From: Luteibacter jiangsuensis
Lineage (GTDB): Bacteria > Pseudomonadota > Gammaproteobacteria > Xanthomonadales > Rhodanobacteraceae
Length of the DNA stretch: 64,000 nucleotides
Reading direction: 5' to 3'
Assembly (NCBI RefSeq): GCF_011742555.1
Contig: NZ_JAAQQR010000009.1
Span: 62,001 to 126,000, forward strand
How positions within the stretch are numbered: position 1 is the stretch's first letter; each line of letters begins with the position of its first letter. Position numbers and translations under genes: made by a program. A model generated the notes under the pieces. It had not been told where the DNA came from, did no database searches, and saw only the letters and a list, made by a program, of their open reading frames with translations. Below, piece by piece: positions 34,653 through 45,144 of this stretch.

Positions 34653-35123
34653 TCAAGCCGCCGCCAGCATCTCCACCAACGTACCTTCCAGTTGCTCCAG
34701 ATCCGGGATCACCGCCGTGTCGTCGCGGACCAGCACGCGGGCGCGCACGCCGAACGGCAGTTCGTGTCCGTCGTGTGTGGGCAGCAGGAGTTCGGCGTTC
34801 AAGGTGGTCAGGCGCGGAAAGCCGTGCGTCAGCACGGCGAGGTAAGGCATCGCGGGGTGATGGCCTACCGCTTTCAATACCGCCACGCGGGCGGCCTGCG
34901 GCGGTGCGTCTTCGGGGAGGCTTGCGACATGGTCGAAGCTCAGCAACGGAATGCTCCAGCCGCGCCAGGCGATACGCCCGAGTAACCATTCCGGCGCGTC
35001 GGCCACGGGTTCGACTCCCGCCAGGGTGATCACTTCCGCCACCGCCGCGTTGGGCAGCAAAAGGCGGACGCCACCGCTCGGGATCAGCACGCAACGGATT
35101 TCGCGCGGTAACGGCTCGCTCAT
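34653..35123 (-). CDS. chpC: CheW-like protein ChpC
   Basis: 156 aa CheW-fold protein: VRLLLPNAAVAEVI, the LLGRIAWRGWSIPLLSFDHV core and PYLAVLTHGFPRLTTLNAELL are the usual CheW strands. It is the last gene of the chp cluster, overlapping chpB by ATGA. In Pseudomonas ChpC is a second adaptor that links additional receptors to the ChpA kinase. In this cluster it follows ChpB, as in P. aeruginosa; ChpD and ChpE are absent downstream. Confidence 0.85.
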   Translation of the reverse strand: MSEPLPREIRCVLIPSGGVRLLLPNAAVAEVITLAGVEPVADAPEWLLGRIAWRGWSIPLLSFDHVASLPEDAPPQAARVAVLKAVGHHPAMPYLAVLTHGFPRLTTLNAELLLPTHDGHELPFGVRARVLVRDDTAVIPDLEQLEGTLVEMLAAA

Positions 35124-36820
35124 GGGAATTCCTCGATCAGTTTCCGTGCCAGCGCGCCCACGTCGCCGGCGTAGTCGGCCACCCGCTCCTCGCGGATGCC
35201 GGCCACCATGTGTCCTGCTTCCGTTTCCGGCGGCACCGTTTCGACCCAGACTCGGCCGCCGGCGTCGTACACCGCCTGCGCGCCCGCCACCGCGTCGTTG
35301 CCGCGACCGGCGAACACGATCGCCAGGGCGTCGGCACCGAAGCCGCCGGCGACAGTGCTCAGCACGCCGTCGATGGACGGACCGCTCACACTTGCAGTGC
35401 TGCCGTCGTCGCGCACGCCGACGCTACCGTCGCGGCGGATCTGCACGTGCGCGCCGCGCGGCACGACCAGACGATCGCCGTGCGTCGCATGTGTGCCGTC
35501 GGTCGCCACGCGCGCACCGAGGCGCGCCGCGAAACCGTCCGTGTCGTCATGATGCGCGACCACCAGCAGCACGCCGGGAACACGCTCCGGCAGCGCGGCG
35601 AGGAACGCGGCGATGGAAGCCTCGCTCTCGTGCGTGCCGCCGATGGCGATCACGCGGCGCACCGCGCGCGGCGCAGCGTCGAGAAACATCTCGTGCGCGA
35701 ATTCACCGTCGGTACGCGGTGCGACGGCTTCTTCCATCGACACCAGTTCGAGTGTGAAACCCGGCTCCACGCCGTGCGTACCGTCGTCCACGACGTCCTG
35801 CGCCAGGTACTCCGCGGCGCTGATCGTCTCGATGCCGAACTCGGCCGGCGCGGGACGCGGCACCGGTTCCACCACGACGGCATCGTGGTCCACGAGGTCC
35901 CATTCCGGCACGGGCGGGGGAACATATTCGGTGGATCGCGATTCGATCTCGACCGGCCGCAGCGTCTCCTGTCCGCCAACGGACGCCTCGTCGTCCAGCG
36001 ATGCGAGGCTCAGCGTGCTGCCGCTTTCGCGAGCCGGTTCCTCCGGCGCGGTGTCGACGTCCACCGCCTCCTCCACCACTTCGAACCCGGACAGGTCGAG
36101 CGTCGCCAGCTCGGTCAGTTCCAGCGGTGCGGACGGCAGCGACTCGAGGTCGTCTTCGATGAGCGGGCCCGAGTCGGCGAGCAGTGCCTCGAGTTCGGCC
36201 GCCAGTTCCGACGAGGTCACGCCCTCGCCTTCCCCGCTGTCGTCGGACAGCGGGGTGGAGAAAGTCAGTTCGTCGGCGACGTCGTCCGCCATCGCAGGCA
36301 TCTCGCCGAACGCCGCGGCGCCGGTATCCGGCATCGGCGTCTCTGGATAGCCATGGCTGCCTGTGATCGCCAGGTCTTCGACCAGCGTTTCCTCGAAGCG
36401 TTCTTCGACCGGTGCGGCGACGGCGGCCAGCTCGGCGACGCGCGGCTCGATGGCACGTGCGTCTTCGGGCCTGGGGGGATCGAGGGCCATCTCGCCCACC
36501 AGCTTGGCGGCCAGGTGCCGGGCCCAACGGGCGCGATCCCAGCCTTCGAGCTTGCGGCTCGCGTCGGCGTCGTTGAACACCAGACGCGGATGTCCACCTT
36601 CCGCCGCGTCGTAGAGGCGGTCCAGATCGTCGTCGCCCGGGTTGTCCAGATCGACCACCACCACGTCCGCCGACGAGCCGACGAGTTCGGCCGGCGCGAA
36701 CGAGCGCAGGTCGGACTCGTACACGATCCGCGCGCCCTGGGCGACGAGTGCCTCACGCAGGTGCGCGGAGAGGCTGGCGTCGTCGAACAGCAGCGCGACC
36801 GTCGTCTCGCGGTCAGCCAT
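35120..36820 (-). CDS. chpB: ChpB-like CheB methylesterase homologue with altered active site
   Basis: 566 aa from the ATG at 36820. It starts with a degraded receiver-like domain (1-105; VVVVDLDNP present). A very acidic, repetitive linker of about 280 residues leads to a CheB-type domain (about 388-566). In CheB the nucleophile lies in GASTGG; here the aligned segment is IGGTHESEAS with Thr396 in place of Ser. The histidine (VAHHDDTDGFAARL) and the aspartate (AGRGNDAVAG) are kept. So normal esterase activity is doubtful. The start overlaps the chpA stop by eight bases and the stop overlaps chpC. With pilK missing, the methylation cycle seems reduced or lost. Confidence 0.8.
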   Translation of the reverse strand: MADRETTVALLFDDASLSAHLREALVAQGARIVYESDLRSFAPAELVGSSADVVVVDLDNPGDDDLDRLYDAAEGGHPRLVFNDADASRKLEGWDRARWARHLAAKLVGEMALDPPRPEDARAIEPRVAELAAVAAPVEERFEETLVEDLAITGSHGYPETPMPDTGAAAFGEMPAMADDVADELTFSTPLSDDSGEGEGVTSSELAAELEALLADSGPLIEDDLESLPSAPLELTELATLDLSGFEVVEEAVDVDTAPEEPARESGSTLSLASLDDEASVGGQETLRPVEIESRSTEYVPPPVPEWDLVDHDAVVVEPVPRPAPAEFGIETISAAEYLAQDVVDDGTHGVEPGFTLELVSMEEAVAPRTDGEFAHEMFLDAAPRAVRRVIAIGGTHESEASIAAFLAALPERVPGVLLVVAHHDDTDGFAARLGARVATDGTHATHGDRLVVPRGAHVQIRRDGSVGVRDDGSTASVSGPSIDGVLSTVAGGFGADALAIVFAGRGNDAVAGAQAVYDAGGRVWVETVPPETEAGHMVAGIREERVADYAGDVGALARKLIEEFP

Positions 36821-39800
36821 GGTGGACTCCGAGCACGTCGTTGATCTGCACGATGAGGTCGTTCTCCTGATACGGCTTGCCGATGTACCGGTCGACGCCG
36901 ATGTCGAAGGCACGTTGGCGATGCTTGTCGCCCGTGCGTGACGTGATCATGATGATCGGCACGCCGGCCAGCCGCTCGTCGGCCTTCATCTGTGTCGCCA
37001 GCTCATAGCCGTCCATGCGCGGCATCTCGATATCGAGCAGCATCAGGTCGGGCACGCGCTCGTTGAGTTTCTCCAGGGCGTCGATACCGTCCTTCGCCGT
37101 CATCACCTCGAACTCGTGGCGTTCCAGCACGCGGCCGGTGACCTTGCGCATGGTGATGGAATCGTCCACCACCATCACCAGCGGCTTCACGCGAACCTCG
37201 TCCTGCGCGCGCGGCGCATGCGGCACGAGGGCTTCCGCCTCGAAGGCGCGGCGCGCCACGCCGTGGCGGACCAGCGGCGCGAGATCGAGAATCATGAGCA
37301 CCGAGCCGTCGCCCATGATCGTGGCACCGAGGATACCCGGCACGGAGCTCACTTGCGGGCCTACCGGCTTGACCACGATTTCGCGCGAACCGAGCACGGC
37401 ATCGACGCGAATCGCTGCGCGCAGGTCGCCCGAACGGGCGAGGAGCAGCGGGATATCGCCTTCGTCCGGCGAGGACACCACGTGCACGCCGAGCAGTTGC
37501 GGCAGGTCGTGGATACCGTATTCCTCGCCCAGATAGTCGAACGCCGGCGAGGCATCGGCCATGCGGTGGGCAAGCTCGTTCGGCGCCATGCGCGCCACGC
37601 CGTGCACCGAAGTCATCGGAATGGCGAAGTTGGTCTCGCCGATCCGCACGATCAGTGCCTGGGTCACGGCGAGCGTGAACGGCAGGCGCATCACGAAGGT
37701 GGTACCGCGGCCCTTTTCCGATTCGATGCCGAGCGTGCCGCCGAGCTGCTTGATCTCGTTGGCCACCACGTCCATGCCCACACCGCGTCCGGCCACCTGG
37801 GTGACTTTCTCCGCGGTGGAGAAACCCGGCACCTGAGTCAGCTGGAAGATCTGGTCGTCGGACACGCGCGCGTCGGGACGCAGCAGGCCGCGCTCGATCG
37901 CCTTGGCGCGGATCGCGTCACGATCCATGCCGCCGCCGTCGTCGGACAGCCGCACTACGATCTCGGTGGCTTCGCGGGCCACCTGGATGCGTACGGTGCC
38001 TTCCGGATTCTTTCCGGCTGCCTCGCGCGCTTCCGGCGCCTCGATGCCATGCGCCACGGCGTTGCGCAGCATGTGCTCGAACGGCGCCTTGATGCGGTCG
38101 AGCATGTTGCGGTCCATTTCGCCGTTGGCGCCTTCCACCACCAACTGCGCGCGCTTGCCGACGTCGGAGGCGGCCTGGCGCAGCGTGCGCCGCAGGTTCG
38201 GCACCATCGCATCGAACGGGAGCATGCGCGTCTGCATCAGGCCTTCCTGCAGCTCCGCGTTCACCCGCTGCTGTTGCAGCAGCAGGTTCTCGGACTGGCG
38301 GGTCAGCTCGTCCAGGATGGTTTGCAGCGAGACAAGATCGGATACCGATTCGGCCAGGGCTCGCGAGTACTGCTGCAGCTGCGAGAAGCGGTCGAGTTCC
38401 AGCGGATCGAAGTTCGACAGGCCGGTGTCGCGGTGTTCCTGGTGGTAGCGCGCGATGATCTGGGCTTCGGTTTCGATTTCCAGCATGCGCAGCTGGCTGC
38501 GCAGGCGGCTGACCGTCTGCTCGTGCTCGGTCAGCGCGGAGCGGAAGCTGGCCGTCTGCTGTTCCAGGCGCGAGCGGTAGATCGACACCTCGCCGGCGTG
38601 GTTCACCAGCGTGTCGAGCATGTCCGCGCGCACGCGGATCTGCTCCTGCGACGCGCGCTGGAGTTCCTCTTCCTCGAACTCGGGCAACAGTTCGGGTAGT
38701 TCGCGATCGAAGACGGGCTCGGGCGGCGATTCGGGTTCGGGCAGCGGTTCGAACACCGGCGCGGGTTCGATGATCGCGGCCTCGCGCTCTTCGCGATAGG
38801 CCTCCGCCGTGAGCGTGTCGGGACCGATCGGCGAACCCGCCAGGCGGGCGAACGGTTCGATGTCGGCATCCGTCAGCGCGATCGCTTTGCCCGCCGCGAT
38901 GGACTGGATCATGCCGTGCAGGCGGTCGAAGCCGGTTTCCGTTGCCTCGATGGCGGGACGATCGCTCTCGCGCTGGCCACCGGCCACCGCATCGAGCAGC
39001 GCTTCCATGGCGTGCGAAAGATCGCCCACGGCAGCGATACCGGCCATGCGTGCGCTGCCCTTCAATGTGTGCAGGTCGCGCTGCAGGGCCGCCACGTGCT
39101 CGGGCTGCTCCGGCTCCGCTCGCCACGCCGCGAGCGCGGCGTCGGCGTGATCCAGGATCTCGCGCCCTTCCTCGACGAAGACTTCGAGCAGGTCGGGGTC
39201 GATGTCCGCGTAAGGCGAAAGCTCGGGTACCAGGGCGGGCGCCGGTTCGTCGGGCGGCGTATGCACCTGCGGCGCCAGCGGCTCGTGCGACTGGTCCTCG
39301 ATATGCACGGGCTCGTCGCTGGCGGCAACGCTTTCCGGGAGCGTATCGGACACGACCGGCACGTCGACCCATGCGTCGTCCGTCGGCGCGGCATGCGGCT
39401 CGTCCGTGACGACTTCGTCCAGTCCATCGTCGAGATGCAACACCTCGCCATCGTGCGACATCGGCTGCGGCAACGGCTCGTCGTCGGTGGCGGCCGGTGA
39501 CGCGGCCTCTTCGATCTCGCCGAGGAGCGTGCGCCATGCGGCGTCCTCTTCGGCATCGTAGGCCATGATGGGCCGGACTTCGCCCTCGGGCTTTTCGACA
39601 TCAACCTTCTCGATGTCGAAGCCTTCGAGCGAGGTCAGCAGATCGGCGCCGAATTCGTCGTTGGATGCGACCGGTTCCAGCGGCACCGGCTCCAGGTCAA
39701 GGAGCGCCCCTTCGTCCGCGAGTTCATCCGCCAGCAACTGCTCGTCCAGCGAGGGAACACTCGGTTCCAGCGCCTGTTCGGGCAGGAAGGATTCGATGTC

Positions 39801-42800
39801 CTCGTGGGCGGGCGTGACCGTGTCGTCCGTCAACTCGAGGTCGAGTTCGTCGTCGAGCGGCAGCGGATCGGGTTCGTACAGGATGTGCGCGACCGTCGCT
39901 TCCGGCTGTTCGTCGCGAAGCACGGCGATGCGCGCGGCAAGTTCCGACACGTCCGGCACACGCGGATCGGGCGCGTCGAACTGGTCCATGACGTGATCGA
40001 CAAGGTCGGCGGCGTCCGTGAGCGCCTGCACGCCTTCCTGCCGCAGCGGCTGGCCGCTGGCGCGCACACGCTTGATCAAGCCTTCCAGCGGCGCGAGCAC
40101 CTGGATCAGCACGGGGATGTCCACCATGCCGATGGCGCCGTGCAGGGTATGCACCGCACGCAGCAGGGCATCGTCCACTGGCAGCTCGTCGCCACCGGCC
40201 TGCGCGAGGTTCGCCCGGATCACGGTGAGGTACTGCGCCACTTCGGCACGCAGGATGTCGAGCAGCACCGCGTCCACCGGGGGCAGCGGCGGTGCGCTGT
40301 ATGCAGCCTCGGCCTCCATGGGAGCGACGGTTTCGTCGACTGTCGCTTCCACGGGTACGGATGCTTCCGGCGTCTCTGCGGGAGGCTGCCCGTAGGCGGC
40401 AAAAGCGGCCGTGGGCACAGCCGCGATGGTGTCGCGCGGAACGCGCCGCTTGACCTTGCTGCGCACGCGATGGATGGAATGACGGGCCACGTCCTCGACG
40501 AAGGCCGTGTCTCCCATCGCAAGGCGGTCGGCGGTTTCCATGATCGCGGCGATCGGCGCCGCCGGGGTGGCGTCGCCTTCCAGCGCTGCCTTGAGCTGCG
40601 GCAGGGCATCCACGGCATGACGCACCAGGGCCTGCACACCTTCGTGCGGACCGATGGTGCCGTCCAGCACACGGTTGAGCATGTTCTCCACCTTCCAGGA
40701 GAACTCGCCCAGCAGGCGCGCACCGACAAGGCGGCCCGAACCCTTCAGCGTGTGGAACGAGCGACGGATCGGCACGAGCGCGTCGCTGCGCTCCGGTTCG
40801 GCCAGCCAATGGCCGAGGGCGGCACGCAGGTTGCCGATTTCCTCCTCGGTTTCCTCGAGGAAGATCTCGCGAATCTCGTCGTCGATGCCGTCGACGGTGA
40901 TCTGGAAACCCGCGAACTCGGCCATGCCGAGGCCACCGACTTCCTGCTCGATCTCTTCTTCGATCTCGACCCAGTCTTCCTCGCCCGCCGGTGCGGCAGG
41001 CGCAGCCTCAGCGGCGGCGACGGGTGCTTCGGGCGCGGTCTCGACTTCCGCCGGCGGCTCGTCCACGAGGTCGAAGCTGTCGGCGAAGCTCGCCACCGTC
41101 TCGTCCGGATCGGCGCTGGTCGAGGGCACGGCGATGTGTTCGATCGCCGCCGCCTCGATGTCTTCGATGGCGGCTTCGCCGAGGATGTCGTTTTCTTCTT
41201 CCGCTTCCGGTTCCTGTTCCACCGGCACGGGCCAATAGCCGAGTTCGGCGAGGCTCTGCTGGGTAACGTCGAGAATGTGCTCCAGGCCGCCGCGATGCTC
41301 GCGCGCGGCCTCGAGGTAGTACTCCAGCGCGGCCAGCGCATCGGCGAGCCGGTCCATCTGCACGCCGTTCGGCACACGGCGGTCGCCGAGCAATTCGCGA
41401 TGAATGAACAGACCGATGCCGTCGGCAAGTTCCGCCGGGCGGCTCGCGCCCAGCATGCGCATGGCACCCCCGATCTCCGCCATCAACTCGGGAGCGCCGG
41501 CCAGCTGATCGTGGTCCCACGACGATTCGACGAAGCCGACGATGGCGTCCTTCACCTTCGCGGTGTTGGCGGTGGCCTCGCGCATCAGCGTGGAAAGGAT
41601 GTGGCGAGCTTCGCTGCGCGGCAGCGGCGACGGGCCGAGGTCGGCAGGCGCCGGGGCCTCGCCGTCGGCGCCCAGCCTTTCGATGTGGTCGTCCAGCGAG
41701 GCTTCCACGTAGAGCAGCGCGCCAGCCACGTCTAGCAGGGCTTCCTCGTCCGGTTCGCGCGCACCCGTGGCGATCTCGCCGAGGATGCGGCGCTGTTCGC
41801 CCACGACGCGTCGCGGGACACCCAGAGCCAGCATGCCCAGCGTGTCGCCCACGCGGTCCAGCACTTCGGTCTGCTGGCCAAGCTGGGCCGGATCGCCGTC
41901 GGGACGACGCAGGAAGAGATCGAGCGCTTCCTTCACCCGCAGCAGGTCGTCCTTGATGGCCGCCGACACGGTGTCCAGCAGCGCACGGTTGTGACCCGAC
42001 ATCGAGCCCCGTGCATGTTCCACCTCGGACGCTTGCGGCAGCAGGCCTTCAAGACGGTAGGTCTGGCGCAGTTCCTCGATGCGTTCGCTGCCCGGTTTTG
42101 CCTGGGCCACGTAATAAAGCAGCTTGCGCGACAGCTCGTCGGCGTCGCCGCCCAGCATGGCTTCCTCGCCGCCCTCCACGAGTTCGCGGATGGAGCGATC
42201 CACGCGGCCGATCAACTGGCGTACGTCTTTTTCGTGCGCACGCAGCACACCCCGTTCGAGACCTTCCAGCACCCCGGCGGCGATCCACCAGAGGCGGCGA
42301 CCCGCGATCGTGTAGGAGCGGGCGGCGATGCTGTCCAACGTGGCGCGCATGCCGAGCAACTGGCGTTCGCTGGCCTGGCCGCGGAACCATGCCAGCAACT
42401 GCTGCTGGAAGCGCAGGCGCAATTCGGCAAGTTCGCCACGCTGGGCCTCGGCGGCGGCGGGATCGCTCGCGCCCGGCGCCGTGGCCGGCAACATGGTGTC
42501 GAGGTTCGGCGTGAACAGCGCGGACTCGTGCAGCGACTGTTCGCCGCGGCTGGCGCGCAGATCGTTGAGCAACGGCAGCAGCACGATCGGCACGTCGCGG
42601 TGGCCGCTCTGCAGGCGCTCGAGGTAGTCCGGCATCTGCATCATGCCGCGCATGAGCGCAGCATAGGCGTCGTCGCGCTGTGCAACGCGGTTGTCGATCA
42701 GTGCGGCGACGAGCTGTTCCATCTCGCCGACGACCATCGCGGCGCCGTAGAGCTCGACCATACGCAGCGTGCCGTGGACCTGGTGCAGGTCCGCGGCACA

Positions 42801-42935
42801 GGTGTGCATGACATAGGCGTCCCGCGAGTCCTCCACATAGGATTCGAGGGCCTGACGCGCCTTGGACAAGGCGTCGTCGAGCTCGGCCTTGACCCAGTGC
42901 AGCGTGGTGAAATCGGTATGGTCTTGAAGTCTCAC
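36813..42935 (-). CDS. chpA: ChpA, hybrid chemosensory histidine kinase
   Basis: 2040 aa. In order: an N-terminal degenerate HPt-like helix bundle (His51 in DLHQVHGTLRM), a long helical region, HPt 1 (His728, FHTLKGSGRL), HPt 2 (His929, VHTLHGAIGM), an acidic linker, HPt 3 (His1289, LHTLKGSARM), another acidic linker, a CheA dimerisation region from about 1420, the ATPase domain (MLRNAVAHGIEAPEAR near 1620, LSDDGGGMD, VAGRGVGMDVV), a CheW-like domain, and a C-terminal receiver (Asp1968 in LLDIEMPRMDG). It phosphorylates PilG/PilH to control type IV pilus extension and retraction. P. aeruginosa ChpA has more phosphotransfer domains. It starts four bases after the pilJ stop; no pilK intervenes. 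Confidence 0.93.
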   Translation of the reverse strand: MRLQDHTDFTTLHWVKAELDDALSKARQALESYVEDSRDAYVMHTCAADLHQVHGTLRMVELYGAAMVVGEMEQLVAALIDNRVAQRDDAYAALMRGMMQMPDYLERLQSGHRDVPIVLLPLLNDLRASRGEQSLHESALFTPNLDTMLPATAPGASDPAAAEAQRGELAELRLRFQQQLLAWFRGQASERQLLGMRATLDSIAARSYTIAGRRLWWIAAGVLEGLERGVLRAHEKDVRQLIGRVDRSIRELVEGGEEAMLGGDADELSRKLLYYVAQAKPGSERIEELRQTYRLEGLLPQASEVEHARGSMSGHNRALLDTVSAAIKDDLLRVKEALDLFLRRPDGDPAQLGQQTEVLDRVGDTLGMLALGVPRRVVGEQRRILGEIATGAREPDEEALLDVAGALLYVEASLDDHIERLGADGEAPAPADLGPSPLPRSEARHILSTLMREATANTAKVKDAIVGFVESSWDHDQLAGAPELMAEIGGAMRMLGASRPAELADGIGLFIHRELLGDRRVPNGVQMDRLADALAALEYYLEAAREHRGGLEHILDVTQQSLAELGYWPVPVEQEPEAEEENDILGEAAIEDIEAAAIEHIAVPSTSADPDETVASFADSFDLVDEPPAEVETAPEAPVAAAEAAPAAPAGEEDWVEIEEEIEQEVGGLGMAEFAGFQITVDGIDDEIREIFLEETEEEIGNLRAALGHWLAEPERSDALVPIRRSFHTLKGSGRLVGARLLGEFSWKVENMLNRVLDGTIGPHEGVQALVRHAVDALPQLKAALEGDATPAAPIAAIMETADRLAMGDTAFVEDVARHSIHRVRSKVKRRVPRDTIAAVPTAAFAAYGQPPAETPEASVPVEATVDETVAPMEAEAAYSAPPLPPVDAVLLDILRAEVAQYLTVIRANLAQAGGDELPVDDALLRAVHTLHGAIGMVDIPVLIQVLAPLEGLIKRVRASGQPLRQEGVQALTDAADLVDHVMDQFDAPDPRVPDVSELAARIAVLRDEQPEATVAHILYEPDPLPLDDELDLELTDDTVTPAHEDIESFLPEQALEPSVPSLDEQLLADELADEGALLDLEPVPLEPVASNDEFGADLLTSLEGFDIEKVDVEKPEGEVRPIMAYDAEEDAAWRTLLGEIEEAASPAATDDEPLPQPMSHDGEVLHLDDGLDEVVTDEPHAAPTDDAWVDVPVVSDTLPESVAASDEPVHIEDQSHEPLAPQVHTPPDEPAPALVPELSPYADIDPDLLEVFVEEGREILDHADAALAAWRAEPEQPEHVAALQRDLHTLKGSARMAGIAAVGDLSHAMEALLDAVAGGQRESDRPAIEATETGFDRLHGMIQSIAAGKAIALTDADIEPFARLAGSPIGPDTLTAEAYREEREAAIIEPAPVFEPLPEPESPPEPVFDRELPELLPEFEEEELQRASQEQIRVRADMLDTLVNHAGEVSIYRSRLEQQTASFRSALTEHEQTVSRLRSQLRMLEIETEAQIIARYHQEHRDTGLSNFDPLELDRFSQLQQYSRALAESVSDLVSLQTILDELTRQSENLLLQQQRVNAELQEGLMQTRMLPFDAMVPNLRRTLRQAASDVGKRAQLVVEGANGEMDRNMLDRIKAPFEHMLRNAVAHGIEAPEAREAAGKNPEGTVRIQVAREATEIVVRLSDDGGGMDRDAIRAKAIERGLLRPDARVSDDQIFQLTQVPGFSTAEKVTQVAGRGVGMDVVANEIKQLGGTLGIESEKGRGTTFVMRLPFTLAVTQALIVRIGETNFAIPMTSVHGVARMAPNELAHRMADASPAFDYLGEEYGIHDLPQLLGVHVVSSPDEGDIPLLLARSGDLRAAIRVDAVLGSREIVVKPVGPQVSSVPGILGATIMGDGSVLMILDLAPLVRHGVARRAFEAEALVPHAPRAQDEVRVKPLVMVVDDSITMRKVTGRVLERHEFEVMTAKDGIDALEKLNERVPDLMLLDIEMPRMDGYELATQMKADERLAGVPIIMITSRTGDKHRQRAFDIGVDRYIGKPYQENDLIVQINDVLGVHHG

Positions 42936-42939
42936 TGCG

Positions 42940-44973
42940 TCAACCCGGCAGCTTGAAGTTCGCGACGGACAGGCGCAGGTCGTTCGCGAGCTGGGCGAGG
43001 TTACCGATCGACTCGGCCGTCTGACTGGCGCCGAGCGATGTCTGGGAGGTGATCTCCTGGATGACGTTCATCGTGGCCGAGGTGTCGGTCGCCGCGGCGG
43101 ACTGCTGACGTGCCGCGGCGGAGATGTTCTGAATCAGCGCCGAAAGGTCGTTCGAGACGCGCTCGATGTCGCCCAGCGCCGTACCGGCGTCCTCCGCCAG
43201 GCGGGCACCGGCCACCACTTCCGCAGTGGTCTGTTCCATCGAGCTCACCGCTTCGTTGGTATCGGACTGAATCGTCTGCACCAGCGTTTCGATTCGCTTG
43301 GTGGCGCTTGCCGAACGTTCGGCGAGGCGCTGCACTTCGTCCGCCACCACCGCGAAGCCTCGGCCCGCCTCGCCGGCCGAGGCCGCCTGGATGGCTGCGT
43401 TCAAGGCGAGGATATTGGTCTGCTCGGCAATGTCGTTGATGAGTTCCACGATCGAGCCGATTTCCTGCGAGGATTCGCCCAGGCGCTTGATGCGCTTGGA
43501 GGTTTCCTGAATCTGGTCGCGAATGGAATCCATGCCCTGAATGGTCTCGCGCACCACTTCCGCGCCGCGCGAGGCGATCTGCACCGAGCGCTGCGCCACG
43601 TCCGCCGATTCCGCGGAGTCCTTCGACACCGTGTCCATCGAGGTGGCGATCTGGTTGATCGCGGAGGTGGCCGAAGTGATCTGCTGCGCCTGCTGCTCCG
43701 CCGCGTCGGCGAGATGCATGGCGGTGGCCTGGGTTTCCTGCGCCGCCGCGGAGACGCGCACCGCGGTCTCGTTGATGGTGGTGACGAGGTTGCGCATCTC
43801 GTCCACGGCGGAGTTCATGGCGTCCGCGATGGCGCCGGTGATGTCCTCGGTCACCGTGGCCTTGATGGTGAGGTCGCCTTCGGCGAGCGTACCCATCTCG
43901 TCCAGCAACCGCATGATCGCGGTCTGGTTGCGCTGGTTGAGTTCGGACGTGGTCTCGAAGCGGCGGCGCTGGTCGCGCACGAGGTTGTACACGAGCAGCA
44001 GCGCGAACAGCACCGCGCCGATGGCGCCGAGCAGGCCCCACCACACGTTCGGGAACAGGCGCGTCAGCGGTAGCTTCGCGATCTGGTCGGCGGATTCGTT
44101 CGCGCGCAGCAGCACCGTCTGGGAGTCGAGCGAAGCCTGGTTACCGGCGCGCTTCACGTCCTGCAGGTTGGGCGACGCGGTCACGAGCTGGTTCACCGGG
44201 TCCACCAGATCGCCCCAGGACGTCTGCATGCCTTCGAGGATCTTCCGGGCATTGCCGTCGCTGATGGCGCGCACGCCGCCGTCCGGATTGCCGTCGATCA
44301 GGCCCTTCAGCACCGCGCCGTACAGCTGCGCGTCGCGCGAAAGGCCGTCGGCCGCGGACTGCGCGCCATCGCCGCCCTGCAGGATCTCCTGCACGCGACG
44401 GATCATGCGGTCGGCCATGAGCATCCAGCGCGCCAGCGTGAAGGTCTGCTCCACCGAGGCATTCTTCTGCTGCACGATGTTCAGCACCTCGTCGGTGCGG
44501 GCGTTCAGCAGCGGCATCTGTTTGGCGAAGAGGTCGGCGCGCTCGCCGGAGGACAGCACCAGATCCTTGTTGGAGAGGATCTTGCCGATGTCCGCGTCCA
44601 GCTGGTGCCACGCGTTGGACAGCGCGCCAATGGCGCGACCGGCCTGCGTCTTGTTCTCGTCGGCATAGGCCGGCATGCCGGTCTTCTCGTCGCCCTTCAC
44701 CAGGCGCTGCACGGCCGAATCGATCGTGTTCCTCGTGGCGGCGAGTTCGCGGAACGAATCGCGGTTACCGTCCGACGCTTCCAGGGCGTACTTCGCGGTC
44801 TGCTGCGACAGCACCTGCACCTGGGTCGTCAGCGCGATGGCCTCGCGATCCTCGCCGTTCTTGTTGTTCAGCCACCAGAAGTCGACCGACGCCAAACCGA
44901 TCGCCAGGAGCAGGAACACGATGACGATCGTGTAGCCACGTTCCCGGCCTGCGCCGCCTGCTGTCGTGCTCAT
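42940..44973 (-). CDS. pilJ: PilJ, methyl-accepting chemoreceptor of the pilus system
   Basis: 677 aa from the ATG at 44973, preceded by GAGG. Membrane helix 1 (about 14-34) and helix 2 (about 305-325) enclose a ~270-residue periplasmic domain with PilJ-type helical repeats ([39 protein letters not shown]). A HAMP-like region and the MCP signalling tip ([38 protein letters not shown]) follow. PilJ relays surface or pilin signals to ChpA through PilI. The conserved receptor tip is intact although the methyltransferase gene is missing from the locus. Confidence 0.93.
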   Translation of the reverse strand: MSTTAGGAGRERGYTIVIVFLLLAIGLASVDFWWLNNKNGEDREAIALTTQVQVLSQQTAKYALEASDGNRDSFRELAATRNTIDSAVQRLVKGDEKTGMPAYADENKTQAGRAIGALSNAWHQLDADIGKILSNKDLVLSSGERADLFAKQMPLLNARTDEVLNIVQQKNASVEQTFTLARWMLMADRMIRRVQEILQGGDGAQSAADGLSRDAQLYGAVLKGLIDGNPDGGVRAISDGNARKILEGMQTSWGDLVDPVNQLVTASPNLQDVKRAGNQASLDSQTVLLRANESADQIAKLPLTRLFPNVWWGLLGAIGAVLFALLLVYNLVRDQRRRFETTSELNQRNQTAIMRLLDEMGTLAEGDLTIKATVTEDITGAIADAMNSAVDEMRNLVTTINETAVRVSAAAQETQATAMHLADAAEQQAQQITSATSAINQIATSMDTVSKDSAESADVAQRSVQIASRGAEVVRETIQGMDSIRDQIQETSKRIKRLGESSQEIGSIVELINDIAEQTNILALNAAIQAASAGEAGRGFAVVADEVQRLAERSASATKRIETLVQTIQSDTNEAVSSMEQTTAEVVAGARLAEDAGTALGDIERVSNDLSALIQNISAAARQQSAAATDTSATMNVIQEITSQTSLGASQTAESIGNLAQLANDLRLSVANFKLPG

Positions 44974-45144
44974 ATCCACCTCACCCAAACCTGGCAAAGC
45001 TAGCCGCCGGGGCCTCGATGGCCACCGGCATGACGAAGCGGCCCGAGGACCGCCCCTCCGTTCCCATCGCGGAACCGGTCGAACCGGCCCCGCTCATCCT
45101 GTGGAGGCCGACCACCCGGCCGTCCCCCTCCCCCATGGAGGCGC

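Noticed and set aside
35004-35024. T-arm-like GGGTTCGACTCCCG on the plus strand
   Set aside because: Inside chpC coding sequence, with no surrounding cloverleaf.
39804-41735. A 643-codon plus-strand frame opposite chpA
   Set aside because: Mirror of the acidic linkers of chpA; no plausible start signal or motif.
44998-45144. Possible small gene between pilI and pilJ
   Set aside because: No frame with a ribosome site and coding character; open frames here are GC-driven.
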